Part shown: positions 43,493-52,772 of the stretch, piece by piece
Layout: every line of letters begins with the position of its first letter
Numbering within the stretch: the first letter of the stretch is position 1
DNA from: Pseudalkalibacillus salsuginis
GTDB taxonomy: Bacteria > Bacillota > Bacilli > Bacillales > Fictibacillaceae
Direction: 5' to 3'
DNA: 64,000 nt
Assembly: GCF_021646685.1 (NCBI RefSeq)
Contig: NZ_JAKJHW010000004.1
Location: 1 to 64,000, forward strand
The notes under the pieces: generated by a model
Database searches by the model: none
What the model saw: only the letters and a program-made list of their open reading frames with translations
What the model was told of the DNA's origin: nothing
Program-made: the position numbers and the translations under genes

Positions 43493-45031
43493 ATGTTGAA
43501 GACAATGAATGAAACATTGCATGAGGCCTCATCAAAGATAGAAGCAGGCGGTGCTGAAAAGTATCATGAAAAGCTGAAAGCCCAAAATAAATTGTTCGTC
43601 AGAAAACGCCTCGAATTATTATTTGATGAGGATTCCTATAAAATTGAAGACGGAAAATTCGCGAATAACCAGGCTGAAGGGTTACCGGCTGATGGAGTCG
43701 TAACGGCGATCGGGAAGGTGAATGGCCAAAAGGTTTGTGTAATGGCGAATGATTCAACCGTAAAGGCTGGTTCCTGGGGTGCAAGGACGGTTGAAAAAAT
43801 CATCCGGATTCAAGAAACGGCCATGAGACTAAAGGTACCTCTCCTTTATCTGGTCGATTCGGCAGGGGCACGGATTACAGATCAGATCGACATGTTCCCG
43901 AATCGCCGTGGGGCCGGTAGGATCTTTTATAATCAGGTGAAAATGTCAGGGATGTTGCCTCAAGTCTGTATCCTATTCGGACCTTCTGCTGCCGGCGGCG
44001 CATATATCCCTGCATTTTGCGATACGGTCATTATGGTAGACCAAAACGCTTCCATGTATTTGGGATCCCCGAGAATGGCTGAAAAAGTGATTGGGGAAAA
44101 GGTTACCCTTGAAGAGATGGGCGGAGCTCGAATGCATTGCAGTGTAAGCGGGTGCGGAGATTATCTAGCAGCAACAGAAGAGGAAGCAATCGGGTCCGCA
44201 CAGAGCTATCTCTCTTACTTCCCATCTAATTATAATGAAAAACCTTATAAAGAAGAGGGGAAATTGCCAGTACAGGGACGGAGTTTATCTGAAATCGTGC
44301 CTGAAAATCAAAATGTCCCATTTGATATGTATGAATTCATTGACGGACTTATTGATGAAGGTTCATTTTATGAAATAAAGAAGTTGTTCGCTCCTGAAAT
44401 CGTGACCGGTTTTGCACGGATTGATGGAAAAGCAGTCGGGATCGTGGCAAACCAGCCGAAAGTCAAGGGCGGCGTTTTGTTTGTAGATTCGGCTGACAAA
44501 GCTGCGAAGTTCATCACATTATGTGATGCCTTTTCGATTCCATTATTGTTTCTTGCTGATGTACCAGGCTTCATGATCGGTACGAAAGTTGAGAGAGCAG
44601 GGATCATCCGACATGGTGCCAAGCTGATCGCAGCGATGAGCGATGTCACGGTTCCGAAAATTTCGGTCGTTGTCCGAAAAGCATACGGAGCTGGCCTCTA
44701 TGCTATGGCAGGGCCAGCTTTTGAACCAGATTGCTGTATAGCGCTCCCAACTGCCCAAATCGCAGTAATGGGACCTGAAGCAGCTGTCAATGCGGTATAT
44801 TCTAATAAAATTAATGAAATTGAAGATCCGAAAGAGCGGATGAAATATGTTCAAGAGAAACATCAGGAATACAAGGAACATATCGATATTTATAAGCTTG
44901 CTTCTGAAATGATTGTTGATCAAATAGTATCTGCGGATGATTTACGTGCGGAGCTGATCGATCGGTTTACTGCATACGAGTCGAAAGAAATGATCTTCAG
45001 TGAACGAAAGCATCCAGTGTACCCGGTTTAA
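43493..45031 (+). CDS. acyl-CoA carboxylase carboxyltransferase subunit (PccB/MmdA type)
   Basis: A 512-residue two-domain (N and C crotonase) carboxyltransferase. Landmarks are YLVDSAGARITDQIDMFPNRRGAGRIFYNQVKMSG, FGPSAAGGAYIPAFCD, and the C-terminal ADVPGFMIGTKVERAGIIRHGAKLIAA and SVVVRKAYGAGLYAMAGPAFEPD. Family members carboxylate propionyl-, methylcrotonyl- or acetyl-CoA; the substrate is not readable by eye. It closes the three-gene operon, with AAAGGAGGAATTGG before the ATG. Confidence 0.93.
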   Translation: MLKTMNETLHEASSKIEAGGAEKYHEKLKAQNKLFVRKRLELLFDEDSYKIEDGKFANNQAEGLPADGVVTAIGKVNGQKVCVMANDSTVKAGSWGARTVEKIIRIQETAMRLKVPLLYLVDSAGARITDQIDMFPNRRGAGRIFYNQVKMSGMLPQVCILFGPSAAGGAYIPAFCDTVIMVDQNASMYLGSPRMAEKVIGEKVTLEEMGGARMHCSVSGCGDYLAATEEEAIGSAQSYLSYFPSNYNEKPYKEEGKLPVQGRSLSEIVPENQNVPFDMYEFIDGLIDEGSFYEIKKLFAPEIVTGFARIDGKAVGIVANQPKVKGGVLFVDSADKAAKFITLCDAFSIPLLFLADVPGFMIGTKVERAGIIRHGAKLIAAMSDVTVPKISVVVRKAYGAGLYAMAGPAFEPDCCIALPTAQIAVMGPEAAVNAVYSNKINEIEDPKERMKYVQEKHQEYKEHIDIYKLASEMIVDQIVSADDLRAELIDRFTAYESKEMIFSERKHPVYPV

Positions 45032-45039
45032 GACTTAAT

Positions 45040-45164
45040 GGGGCTGTCCCAAAACAATAGTGTCAGATACCACCACACAACATTTTGTTTCAAAAACACA
45101 TTTTTTCTCAAAATGTTGCTAGGGACGGTGAGAGTCAGACACTAATGGGACAGCCCCCTTTTTT
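45040..45164 (+). terminator. very long hairpin terminator with GTGTCAGA core
   Basis: GGGGCTGTCCC (45040-45050) pairs with GGGACAGCCCC (45147-45157). Inside it TAGTGTCAGA pairs with TCAGACACTA (one mismatch) and CAACATTTTG pairs perfectly with CAAAATGTTG. Six T follow. The outer and middle stems resemble the smaller terminator at 6966-7012. Confidence 0.85.
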
Positions 45165-45337
45165 GTATATTTTTTAAGTTATTGGGATCATTCTCGAGTT
45201 ATTCATTTCAAATTTGGAGCATTGGAAAATATAAGAGTACCGATGAATGGATCAAATTACAATGGAAAGATTTATCAGTAGAGTCAATTTTGTGCTACTA
45301 TAATCTTACAAATCCTTGTTCAAAGGTTGGGGTTATC

Positions 45338-46249
45338 ATGAAAATTGGGGTTATTGGTGGCGGCGCGATAGGACTGCTATTTACAGCTTATCTTTCAAAA
45401 AGTCCTCATGATGTTGTGCTTTGTGTGAGAAGGGAAATCCAGCGACAAGCAATTCAGACAATGGGACTGACTTTGAATTTTGGGACTTCAGTATATACTT
45501 GTCAACCTGATGTTCGTTTACTATCAGGTAGAGATCATGGGGACATTGATGTATTGATAGTCGCAGTTAAATCTTATGATGTTGAGCAAGTAATGCCTGA
45601 AATCGGTGAAAGGTTCAGCCGGACACGTTCTATTCTGTTTGTACAGAACGGCATGCAGCATCTCCGTATCTTGCCAAAGCTGCAGATGCATTCAATCTAT
45701 TTGGGGGTGGTAGAGCATGGTGCATTAAAAGAATCGGATCATTCAATCATCCACACAGGACTGGGGCAAACCAAAATCGCGCCTTATCTGGATGGCCATT
45801 CCGGATTCAATTGGGAAAAGCTCTCAAAAGAAGACTTCCCATTCACTTACCAAAACGATTGGTATGCCATGCTCAGTGAAAAACTACATATCAACGCTGT
45901 CATCAATCCCCTTACCGCTATATTGAAGGTTAACAACGGTGCTCTCCTTGCCAATCCATATTGGTTCTATTTGATGAAACAAGTCAGTAAAGAAGCTTGT
46001 AAAGTCTTGAACATCGAAGATCATGAAGCTTGGAAGGATTTAGTGTCAGTTTGCGAAAATACTTCTTTAAACAAATCTTCCATGTTAAGGGATATAGAGA
46101 ATAATCGAAAAACAGAGATCGACGCAATTAATGGCTTCCTTCTGAATGCTGCCCAACAGAAGAGTATCGAAGTTCCTAATAATCAATTCGTATATCAAGT
46201 CATCAAAGGGATGGAAGATCATATGGAAAGTAGGGAAAACAATGGTTGA
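45338..46249 (+). CDS. panE: 2-dehydropantoate 2-reductase
   Basis: A 303-residue ketopantoate reductase (YlbQ position) making pantoate with NADPH for pantothenate and CoA. The Rossmann motif GVIGGGAIGLLFTAYLS is at the N-terminus, and KLHINAVINPLTAILKVNNG holds the catalytic Lys/Asn region near 190-200. The open frame extends 52 codons upstream, but the ATG at 45338 starts the Rossmann strand directly; its ribosome binding site (GGTTGGGG) is weak. It overlaps the next gene by eight bases. Confidence 0.93.
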   Translation: MKIGVIGGGAIGLLFTAYLSKSPHDVVLCVRREIQRQAIQTMGLTLNFGTSVYTCQPDVRLLSGRDHGDIDVLIVAVKSYDVEQVMPEIGERFSRTRSILFVQNGMQHLRILPKLQMHSIYLGVVEHGALKESDHSIIHTGLGQTKIAPYLDGHSGFNWEKLSKEDFPFTYQNDWYAMLSEKLHINAVINPLTAILKVNNGALLANPYWFYLMKQVSKEACKVLNIEDHEAWKDLVSVCENTSLNKSSMLRDIENNRKTEIDAINGFLLNAAQQKSIEVPNNQFVYQVIKGMEDHMESRENNG

Positions 46250-46625
46250 TTTTTTATTAGCATCCTTGGGGGTATTGGTGACGGTACCTTTATTGGCTTG
46301 GATCATGGTTTATTGGATAACACGAAAAATAACCCGCCATAAAAAACGGTCCTTCCTGTTTGCTACAGACGTGACCACTTTTTTCCTGATTCTTTCTGTC
46401 ATATTTACCCTATATACCATTTGGGGGAATGCTTTTTTGTGGCCGATCATCATCATCATTTTAATACTGATTATCAGTATTACCTTCATATATTGGAAAC
46501 AAAATAAAGACATCGGACTTTCCAAAATCATCAAGGCAACCTGGCGCTTAAATTTCCTGCTATTTTCTTCCGGATATCTAGTCCTTTGTATATATGGGTT
46601 GATCAATCGTGTATTTGCCCTATAA
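46242..46625 (+). CDS. DUF3397 family membrane protein
   Basis: A 127-residue protein with four hydrophobic helices (about 3-25, 40-60, 65-85 and 103-122) and basic loops (RKITRHKKR). It fits DUF3397, found between panE and bshC in Bacilli. Function unknown. The ATG lies within the end of panE, so translation is probably coupled. The frame is open further upstream, but only inside panE. Confidence 0.82.
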   Translation: MVDFLLASLGVLVTVPLLAWIMVYWITRKITRHKKRSFLFATDVTTFFLILSVIFTLYTIWGNAFLWPIIIIILILIISITFIYWKQNKDIGLSKIIKATWRLNFLLFSSGYLVLCIYGLINRVFAL

Positions 46626-46813
46626 AAATGAATTTTATGAGAAGCGGTTCCAGTAGTTCCTGTACTAACGTATATATATCCTGATTTGTGATTTTCCTGG
46701 TACGATGTTGGATTCTTAGGAGATATAGGCAGATTTGTTGGGAGTAGAATCGGTAATTTGCTATACTCATATTCGCAAAGCGTCTGTCGTGTTTTTAAGA
46801 AAGGAAGAAATGT

Positions 46814-48433
46814 ATGAAAGTGCTAGAGCTACCTTTTCAAAATAAAGATAACCTCTTTTCTGCCTATCTGAAGGGAAATTCAGATGTAGGAAGTTTATTT
46901 GATTATAATCCGTTTGAGAACGAAAGCTATATCGATCGTTGGAAAGACCTTCAGGAAAGAACCTTTCCTAGAACTGCCCTTTACAATCATCTGACTTCAT
47001 ATCATCAGTCTTTACCAGCTGAGAGTAAAACATTTGATAATATTGAAAAATTGAAGGACCCCAAATCGACAGTTGTTGTGACAGGGCAACAGGCCGGGTT
47101 ATTGACAGGTCCTTTGTATACGATACATAAATGCCTTTCAACTATCCTTTTTGCTCAGGAAAAAGAACGTCAACTCGGAACGCCTGTCGTTCCGGTGTTC
47201 TGGATAGCAGGAGAGGATCATGATTTTGATGAAATCAATCATATCCACATACCGATAGATGGGCAACTTAAAAAATACAAATTGAATTTATATGAAGGTA
47301 TGAGATCAGTTTCTCATATAGAGGTTGATGAGGATCTGTTGTTCCCATGGGCTGAAGAAGTGATCCGTTCTTTCGGGGAGACAGAGCATACACAAAAACT
47401 CAAAGATCTGATCCAAAAAGCTATCAAAGAGAGCGACACATTGACTGGATTTTTCGCTTACCTTATGGTTGCGCTCTATAGTGATTTCGGATTGGTCATC
47501 CTTGATTCCCATCATCCGGATTTGCGAAGAATTGAAACGCCATTCTTTGAGAGCATGATCCGCAAAAATGAAAAAATTGATGAGGCTTTTCAAAATGGCC
47601 TTGCAAATGTCAATAACCTTGGGCATGCCTCACCCATCGAATCCGAAGAGGGAAGTGCACATCTCTTTATTGAAGAGCGGGACACTAGAGTTTTGTTAAT
47701 TCGTGAAAATAGCTCGTTTCGAGGTAAAAACAACGAATGCCTTTATAATGAAGAAGAGTTATTGAATATTGCACAAACAACACCATCAAGGCTCAGTAAT
47801 AATGTGATCACCCGCCCGTTGATGCAAGAACTTCTCTTGCCGACATTAGCCTTTGTAGGTGGTCCTGGGGAAATCAATTATTGGAGTGCATTGAAACCTG
47901 TCTTTCATGCTTTTGATATGAAGATGCCACCTGTCCTGCCACGTTTGTCACTTGTACTCCTGGACCGTTATACCCAAAAGACAATCGAGGAGAAGGAACT
48001 TGACCCCGTTCAGGTCGTTTTTAATGGTGTATTGGATGAAAAGGATAAATGGTTGGCTGACAATACAGATTATGATCTGGATGAAGAAATCGGTCATGTA
48101 TTGGAAGTATTCAAAAAGGGACATGACAATTTAGGGAAAACGGCTCATGATATTGATAGAGGGCTGGATCGATTGACTGAAAAAAACTGGAGCATCATTG
48201 AAGATCAAATCCTCTTCTTGAAGCAAAAGATGGAAAAGTCCATTTATCAAAGACATGAGGTCGAATTGAAAAAATTCGATCATATACAAATGCACCTGCT
48301 GCCAGATGATCAGCCTCAAGAAAGAATATTGAATGTCTTCTATTTCATCAATCAAATCGGATTTGAATTCATTTCAGAATTAGCAACACAATATTATTTA
48401 TGGAACGGGAATCCAAAGGCGATAAAACTCTAA
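46814..48433 (+). CDS. bshC: bacillithiol biosynthesis cysteine-adding enzyme BshC
   Basis: A 539-residue protein (YllA) thought to join cysteine to glucosaminyl-malate in the last step of bacillithiol synthesis. Its family blocks are VVTGQQAGLLTGPLYTIHKCLSTI and VFWIAGEDHDFDEINHIHIP, the latter part of the Rossmann-like nucleotide site, LSNNVITRPLMQELLLPTLAFVGGPGEINYW, and a C-terminal coiled coil. Full length. AAGGAAGAAATGT precedes the ATG. It lies just upstream of mraZ, as in B. subtilis. Confidence 0.96.
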   Translation: MKVLELPFQNKDNLFSAYLKGNSDVGSLFDYNPFENESYIDRWKDLQERTFPRTALYNHLTSYHQSLPAESKTFDNIEKLKDPKSTVVVTGQQAGLLTGPLYTIHKCLSTILFAQEKERQLGTPVVPVFWIAGEDHDFDEINHIHIPIDGQLKKYKLNLYEGMRSVSHIEVDEDLLFPWAEEVIRSFGETEHTQKLKDLIQKAIKESDTLTGFFAYLMVALYSDFGLVILDSHHPDLRRIETPFFESMIRKNEKIDEAFQNGLANVNNLGHASPIESEEGSAHLFIEERDTRVLLIRENSSFRGKNNECLYNEEELLNIAQTTPSRLSNNVITRPLMQELLLPTLAFVGGPGEINYWSALKPVFHAFDMKMPPVLPRLSLVLLDRYTQKTIEEKELDPVQVVFNGVLDEKDKWLADNTDYDLDEEIGHVLEVFKKGHDNLGKTAHDIDRGLDRLTEKNWSIIEDQILFLKQKMEKSIYQRHEVELKKFDHIQMHLLPDDQPQERILNVFYFINQIGFEFISELATQYYLWNGNPKAIKL

Positions 48434-48582
48434 TCGAATACGATTGTTTTACGCCATTCCAACCTGTTCGTGAAAAATCAACAGCATTAATGAAAACCTG
48501 GACGGAATAAAGGGAATCACCCCTTTATCATGTCGTATTTCAGCTGACGATACTGTAAAAAAATAGCGATGAAAACTCGGGA

Positions 48583-48614
48583 AATCCTGCATTTATAAGC
48601 AGGATTTTTTTTTG
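48583..48614 (+). terminator. terminator between bshC and mraZ
   Basis: AAATCCTGC pairs with GCAGGATTT across ATTTATAA, followed by nine T; it closes the upstream unit before the dcw cluster. Confidence 0.92.
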
Positions 48615-48635
48615 TGGAAAAGAATTATTAAACAA

Positions 48636-48687
48636 GTGGTGTGAAGTGGGGAGTTGTGGTAGACTTAGGGAAGAAAGTGGGGAGGGG
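48636..48687 (+). promoter_or_regulatory. MraZ-box array upstream of mraZ
   Basis: GTGGTG (48636), GTGGGG (48646), GTGGTA (48656), TAGGGA (48666) and GTGGGG (48677) recur with 10, 10, 10 and 11-base spacing on one face of the helix. MraZ is known to bind TGGG-N5 type direct repeats before its own operon, so this is very likely the autoregulatory operator. The last box overlaps the mraZ ribosome binding site. Confidence 0.8.
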
Positions 48688-48696
48688 GACCCGTAT

Positions 48697-49128
48697 ATGT
48701 TCATGGGAGAGCATTTACATACCATTGACGATAAGGGAAGAATGATCATCCCCTCGAAGTTCCGTGATGAATTAGGAACCACTTTCGTACTAACAAGAGG
48801 ACTAGATCAATGTGTTTTTGGTTACCCTCTTGAAGAATGGAAGCAGCTTGAAGAAAAGCTTAAAGCACTCCCATTCACCAAAAAAGATGCACGCGCCTTC
48901 ACAAGGTTCTTCTTCTCAGGAGCCGCAGAATGCCAGCTTGATAAACAAGGGCGTGTAAACATTGCATCTACACTACGTCAATATGCAAAGTTGGAAAAGG
49001 ACTGTGTCGTAATTGGGGTAAGTAACCGGATCGAAATTTGGAATAAAGAGGTTTGGGAAGATTACTTCAACAAGTCTGAGGATTCATTTGGAGAAATTGC
49101 AGAAAGTCTCATGGATTTTGACCTTTAA
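48697..49128 (+). CDS. mraZ: transcriptional regulator MraZ
   Basis: A 143-residue protein with two SpoVT-AbrB-type halves: [26 protein letters not shown], and [26 protein letters not shown] from about residue 75. It forms a ring that binds the GTGG box array and represses the dcw operon in other bacteria. ATG at 48697, eight bases after GGAGGGGG. The length equals that of the B. subtilis protein. First gene of the dcw cluster. Confidence 0.97.
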   Translation: MFMGEHLHTIDDKGRMIIPSKFRDELGTTFVLTRGLDQCVFGYPLEEWKQLEEKLKALPFTKKDARAFTRFFFSGAAECQLDKQGRVNIASTLRQYAKLEKDCVVIGVSNRIEIWNKEVWEDYFNKSEDSFGEIAESLMDFDL

Positions 49129-49172
49129 AGGGATGGGACGAGCGTAGTTAGAGCGGAAATTGAGGGACAGTT

Positions 49173-50105
49173 ATGTTTGAGCATGAAACAGTATTGAAAC
49201 AAGAAGCAATCAAAGGACTGAACATTAAAGGAAATGGCATCTATGTGGATTGTACCCTTGGGGGAGCGGGCCATACAGAAGAGATTTTAAAACGGCTCAC
49301 TTCTGGATATGTTTATGCATTTGATCAGGATTTTCACGCAATCAAGCATGCCGAAGAAAGATTGGCAAAGTACGAAGGTAAGTTCAGTATCATAAGATCT
49401 AATTTCAGAAATCTGAAGCAAGAACTCATTGAAAAAGGGATTAGTGGTGTTGATGGGATTTTATTTGATCTTGGTGTCTCTTCTCCACAATTGGACGAAG
49501 CAGACAGGGGATTCAGTTATCATCAAGACGCCCCGCTGGATATGAGAATGGATCAGACGAGTGAACTGACCGCGTTCCATGTAGTGAATGAATGGTCGTA
49601 CGAACAAATTGTCTCGATATTATTCAAATATGGAGAAGAAAAATTCGCGAAATCAATCGCAAGGAAAATCGAAGCACATAGGGAACGGGAACCAATTCAA
49701 ACGACTGGTCAATTGGTGGAAATCATAAAAGAGGCGATACCCGCAAGAGCGCGACGAAAAGGTGGACATCCTGCCAAAAGGACCTTCCAGGCCGTTCGGA
49801 TAGCTGTCAATGATGAGCTGAATGCTTTTGAAGAGGCTTTATGGGATGGAATCGAAATGTTGAATCCAGCGGGAAGAATCTGTGTCATTACCTTTCATTC
49901 GCTTGAAGACCGGTTATGCAAGAAAGTCTTCAAGGAAGTGAGCAGTGAACCGGATTTGCCGCCAGGGATGCCGGTTATTCCGGAGGAGTACCAACCGAAT
50001 ATGAAGTTGGTTACACGGAAACCAATTACTCCAGAATCTGGAGAACAAGAGAACAATAGAAGAGCGAGATCGTCGAAATTACGAATCGCTGAAAAGAGAA
50101 AATAG
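49173..50105 (+). CDS. rsmH: 16S rRNA m4C1402 methyltransferase RsmH
   Basis: A 310-residue SAM enzyme (MraW) that N4-methylates C1402 in the 16S rRNA decoding centre. The SAM site is [16 protein letters not shown] near 24-39; [30 protein letters not shown] and [14 protein letters not shown] are family blocks; [13 protein letters not shown] is the catalytic region. Normal length. It lies 44 bases after mraZ and 17 before ftsL. Confidence 0.97.
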   Translation: MFEHETVLKQEAIKGLNIKGNGIYVDCTLGGAGHTEEILKRLTSGYVYAFDQDFHAIKHAEERLAKYEGKFSIIRSNFRNLKQELIEKGISGVDGILFDLGVSSPQLDEADRGFSYHQDAPLDMRMDQTSELTAFHVVNEWSYEQIVSILFKYGEEKFAKSIARKIEAHREREPIQTTGQLVEIIKEAIPARARRKGGHPAKRTFQAVRIAVNDELNAFEEALWDGIEMLNPAGRICVITFHSLEDRLCKKVFKEVSSEPDLPPGMPVIPEEYQPNMKLVTRKPITPESGEQENNRRARSSKLRIAEKRK

Positions 50106-50122
50106 AAAGGGGAATAGGGAGT

Positions 50123-50485
50123 ATGAGCAATCTTGCCCATCAAGTACAGAACAAACCGAACCATGTTCAAAATCCACAGTCACAACCTGATGTCATCACA
50201 CGTAAAAGATCGAAAATTACTAAAGGGGAGAAAGTCCTGTGGGCGTTCGCTGCTTTAATGTTGGCAGCGGCTTCGATCTTCATCATTTCGAACTATGCCG
50301 AAATGTACACTGTAAATAAAGAAATCCAAGTAATGGAACAGAACATCGATCAACATAGCAAACAAGTGGATGATTTGGCCCTTGAAAAGTCAGAACTCAG
50401 CGAACCATTAAGGATCATAAACTTTGCAGAACAGAGGTTAGGCATGAAGTTCGACGATAAAAATATAAAAGTAGTAAACAATTAG
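50123..50485 (+). CDS. ftsL: cell division protein FtsL
   Basis: A 120-residue bitopic protein: about 36 cytoplasmic basic residues, one membrane helix (about 38-57) and an extracytoplasmic coiled coil (NKEIQVMEQNIDQHSKQVDDLALEKSEL). With DivIC and DivIB it forms the subcomplex that activates septal synthesis by FtsW-PBP2B. GAAAGGGGAATAGGG precedes the ATG. It lies 17 bases upstream of pbpB. Confidence 0.93.
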   Translation: MSNLAHQVQNKPNHVQNPQSQPDVITRKRSKITKGEKVLWAFAALMLAAASIFIISNYAEMYTVNKEIQVMEQNIDQHSKQVDDLALEKSELSEPLRIINFAEQRLGMKFDDKNIKVVNN

Positions 50486-50501
50486 TTTAGGTGTGGTTTG
50501 A

Positions 50502-52706
50502 ATGATAGAGAAAAAGAATTCGAATATTAATAAAGGAGCAGTGATTCTATCTTTGATATTTGTCCTGCTCTTTTTCTTTTTGATTGGGCGCTATTTTTAT
50601 TTAGGTTGGACAGGTCAGGCAGAGGGTGTCGATCTTGAAAAAATGGCGGATGAACAGTGGACAAAGACAGCTTCTCTTGATGCAAACAGAGGGACGATTT
50701 ACGATCGTAACGGTAAAGCGATCGCTGAAGATATTCCTTCCTACACGGTCATCGCCGTCCTGAACGAAGATTACAAGAATCATATAAAGGATCCTGCTGA
50801 GGCAGCTAGTAAACTTGCCCCTATCCTCGGTATGACTGAATCTAGATTGACAGATCTGATGAGCAAAGAAGGACTATTCCAGGTAGAACTTGGTCCAGGG
50901 GGGAAAAAGATCAGCCATTCCAAAATGGAAGAAATCAAAGCATTGGATATCAGCGGGATCGATTTCCAACGGCATACGAAACGGTATTATCCGAACCAGG
51001 ATTTCGCTTCCCATATACTTGGGTATACTTCCAACAATGAGGAAGGGGTCAGGACAGGGCTGATGGGATTGGAAAAATACCTCGATGAGTATTTGCAGGA
51101 AGAGGATGGTTCCTTAAAATATAAAAGTGACCGATACGGCTATAAATTACCTGATCCAAAGGAAGTCATTAATGAGCCGAAACATGGGTCAAGTGTCTAC
51201 TTGACTATTGATGAAAAAATCCAATTATTCCTAGAGCAAGCAATGAACAATGTTGAAAAAGAATATGATCCAAAGCGGATGATGGCGATCGCAGCAGATC
51301 CAAAAACGGGTCGGATCCTTGCAATGTCCAACCGCCCAAGCTTCAATCCGAATACAAGGGATATCACAAACTATACGAACTTCGCTATCGGATCAGCCTT
51401 TGAACCAGGTTCGACTATGAAGGTATTCACCCTTGCAGCTGCGATTGAGGAAGGCGTCTATAATGGGAACGACAAATACAAATCGGGAGTATACAAGACA
51501 AAATATAGCAGGGTTAGGGATCATAACAATGGGAAAGGATGGGGGACGATTACGTATGATGAAGGCGTAAGAAGATCCTCGAATGTAGGTTTTTCGAAAA
51601 TAGCCAAAGAGCAGCTAGGATTTGATAAGTTGCATGAATACTTGACAGAGCGGTGGCAGTTCAATCAAAAAACAGGTATTAATATTCCTGGAGAAGCCAG
51701 CTCGAAAATACAATATCAAAGGGAGATAGAAAAATTAGCTACAGCTTTTGGTCAAGGTACTTCCATTACCCCGATCCAACAGATCCAAGCAGCAACAGCA
51801 ATCGCCAATGGCGGGAAGATGATGAAACCGTTTGTCATCGATAGAATTGTAGATAAGAATAGCGGTGAAGTGTTGAAAAATTCCAAACCACAGGTAGTTG
51901 GAAACCCGATTTCTGCAGACACCTCCAAAAAAGTCCGTGAACTTCTAAGGTCTGTTGTAACCGATGGAACCGGGAAAAACTATAACCTTGAAGGCTACGA
52001 AGTAGCGGGTAAAACGGGGACTGCTCAGCTCTATGAAAACGGAAAATTGATGCGAGGCCATGACAATTATATTTTCTCTTTCTTAGGAATGGCACCGGCC
52101 GATGATCCGAAGTTATTGGTCTACGTCGCAATCGATCGACCGGATTTGGATGATGAGGCTTATGAATCAGGATCTGTACCTGTATCGAAGGTTTTCAATC
52201 CAGTCATGCAAGGTGGACTTCAATATTTGAATATCACTCCTGATGAAACACAAGAGAAAAAAACAACGGAGAAGACTTCAAACAACCTTAAACTTGATGA
52301 TTTTGAGGGACAATCTTCCATTGGGGTAAAAAAGGAATTAGAGGAAAAAGGAATGAATGTGCAAATCCTCGGAGAAGGTGATCGTATCATCAGCCAAGCA
52401 CCATACGCGGATACGATGATTCTTGAAGGTGAACAAGTCTTCCTGCGGACGGAAGGAAAAGTGAAAATGCCGGATCTCACTGGGATGTCCCGATCTGAAG
52501 TCATGCATCTTGCTCAAGTGCTAGATTTGAAGACGCCAGAATTTACCGGAAACGGGTTCGTTACGATACAAAGTATCAAAAAGGGTTCAATCGTTAAGGA
52601 AGGTTCTTCTCTTGTCGTTGAATTAAAGTCTCCACAAGAAGCTTTACAGCAACAGGAAGAAGAAAATGAAAGTGATGGTGAAGAGGAAGAAATAAGGAAT
52701 AACTGA
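50502..52706 (+). CDS. pbpB: septal transpeptidase PBP2B
   Basis: A 734-residue class B penicillin-binding protein: N-terminal membrane helix (about 13-33), dimerisation/pedestal domain, and transpeptidase with Ser304-T-M-Lys307, SSN at 359-361 and KTGTAQ at 504-509. Two PASTA repeats follow (about 595-655 and 655-715), then a Glu-rich tail. It crosslinks septal peptidoglycan with FtsW. The ATG has a modest GGTGTGG site. Confidence 0.96.
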   Translation: MIEKKNSNINKGAVILSLIFVLLFFFLIGRYFYLGWTGQAEGVDLEKMADEQWTKTASLDANRGTIYDRNGKAIAEDIPSYTVIAVLNEDYKNHIKDPAEAASKLAPILGMTESRLTDLMSKEGLFQVELGPGGKKISHSKMEEIKALDISGIDFQRHTKRYYPNQDFASHILGYTSNNEEGVRTGLMGLEKYLDEYLQEEDGSLKYKSDRYGYKLPDPKEVINEPKHGSSVYLTIDEKIQLFLEQAMNNVEKEYDPKRMMAIAADPKTGRILAMSNRPSFNPNTRDITNYTNFAIGSAFEPGSTMKVFTLAAAIEEGVYNGNDKYKSGVYKTKYSRVRDHNNGKGWGTITYDEGVRRSSNVGFSKIAKEQLGFDKLHEYLTERWQFNQKTGINIPGEASSKIQYQREIEKLATAFGQGTSITPIQQIQAATAIANGGKMMKPFVIDRIVDKNSGEVLKNSKPQVVGNPISADTSKKVRELLRSVVTDGTGKNYNLEGYEVAGKTGTAQLYENGKLMRGHDNYIFSFLGMAPADDPKLLVYVAIDRPDLDDEAYESGSVPVSKVFNPVMQGGLQYLNITPDETQEKKTTEKTSNNLKLDDFEGQSSIGVKKELEEKGMNVQILGEGDRIISQAPYADTMILEGEQVFLRTEGKVKMPDLTGMSRSEVMHLAQVLDLKTPEFTGNGFVTIQSIKKGSIVKEGSSLVVELKSPQEALQQQEEENESDGEEEEIRNN

Positions 52707-52772
52707 TTTGTTCTAGCTGTTTCTGTACAGGCATATAATGAAACGAGCTCATCTGCCGAGGAGGTTGGACAA

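Noticed and set aside
45182-45337. A 52-codon upstream extension of panE.
   Set aside because: The Rossmann strand begins directly at the ATG at 45338, as in other PanE proteins; the extension is not similar to any part of the family that I know.
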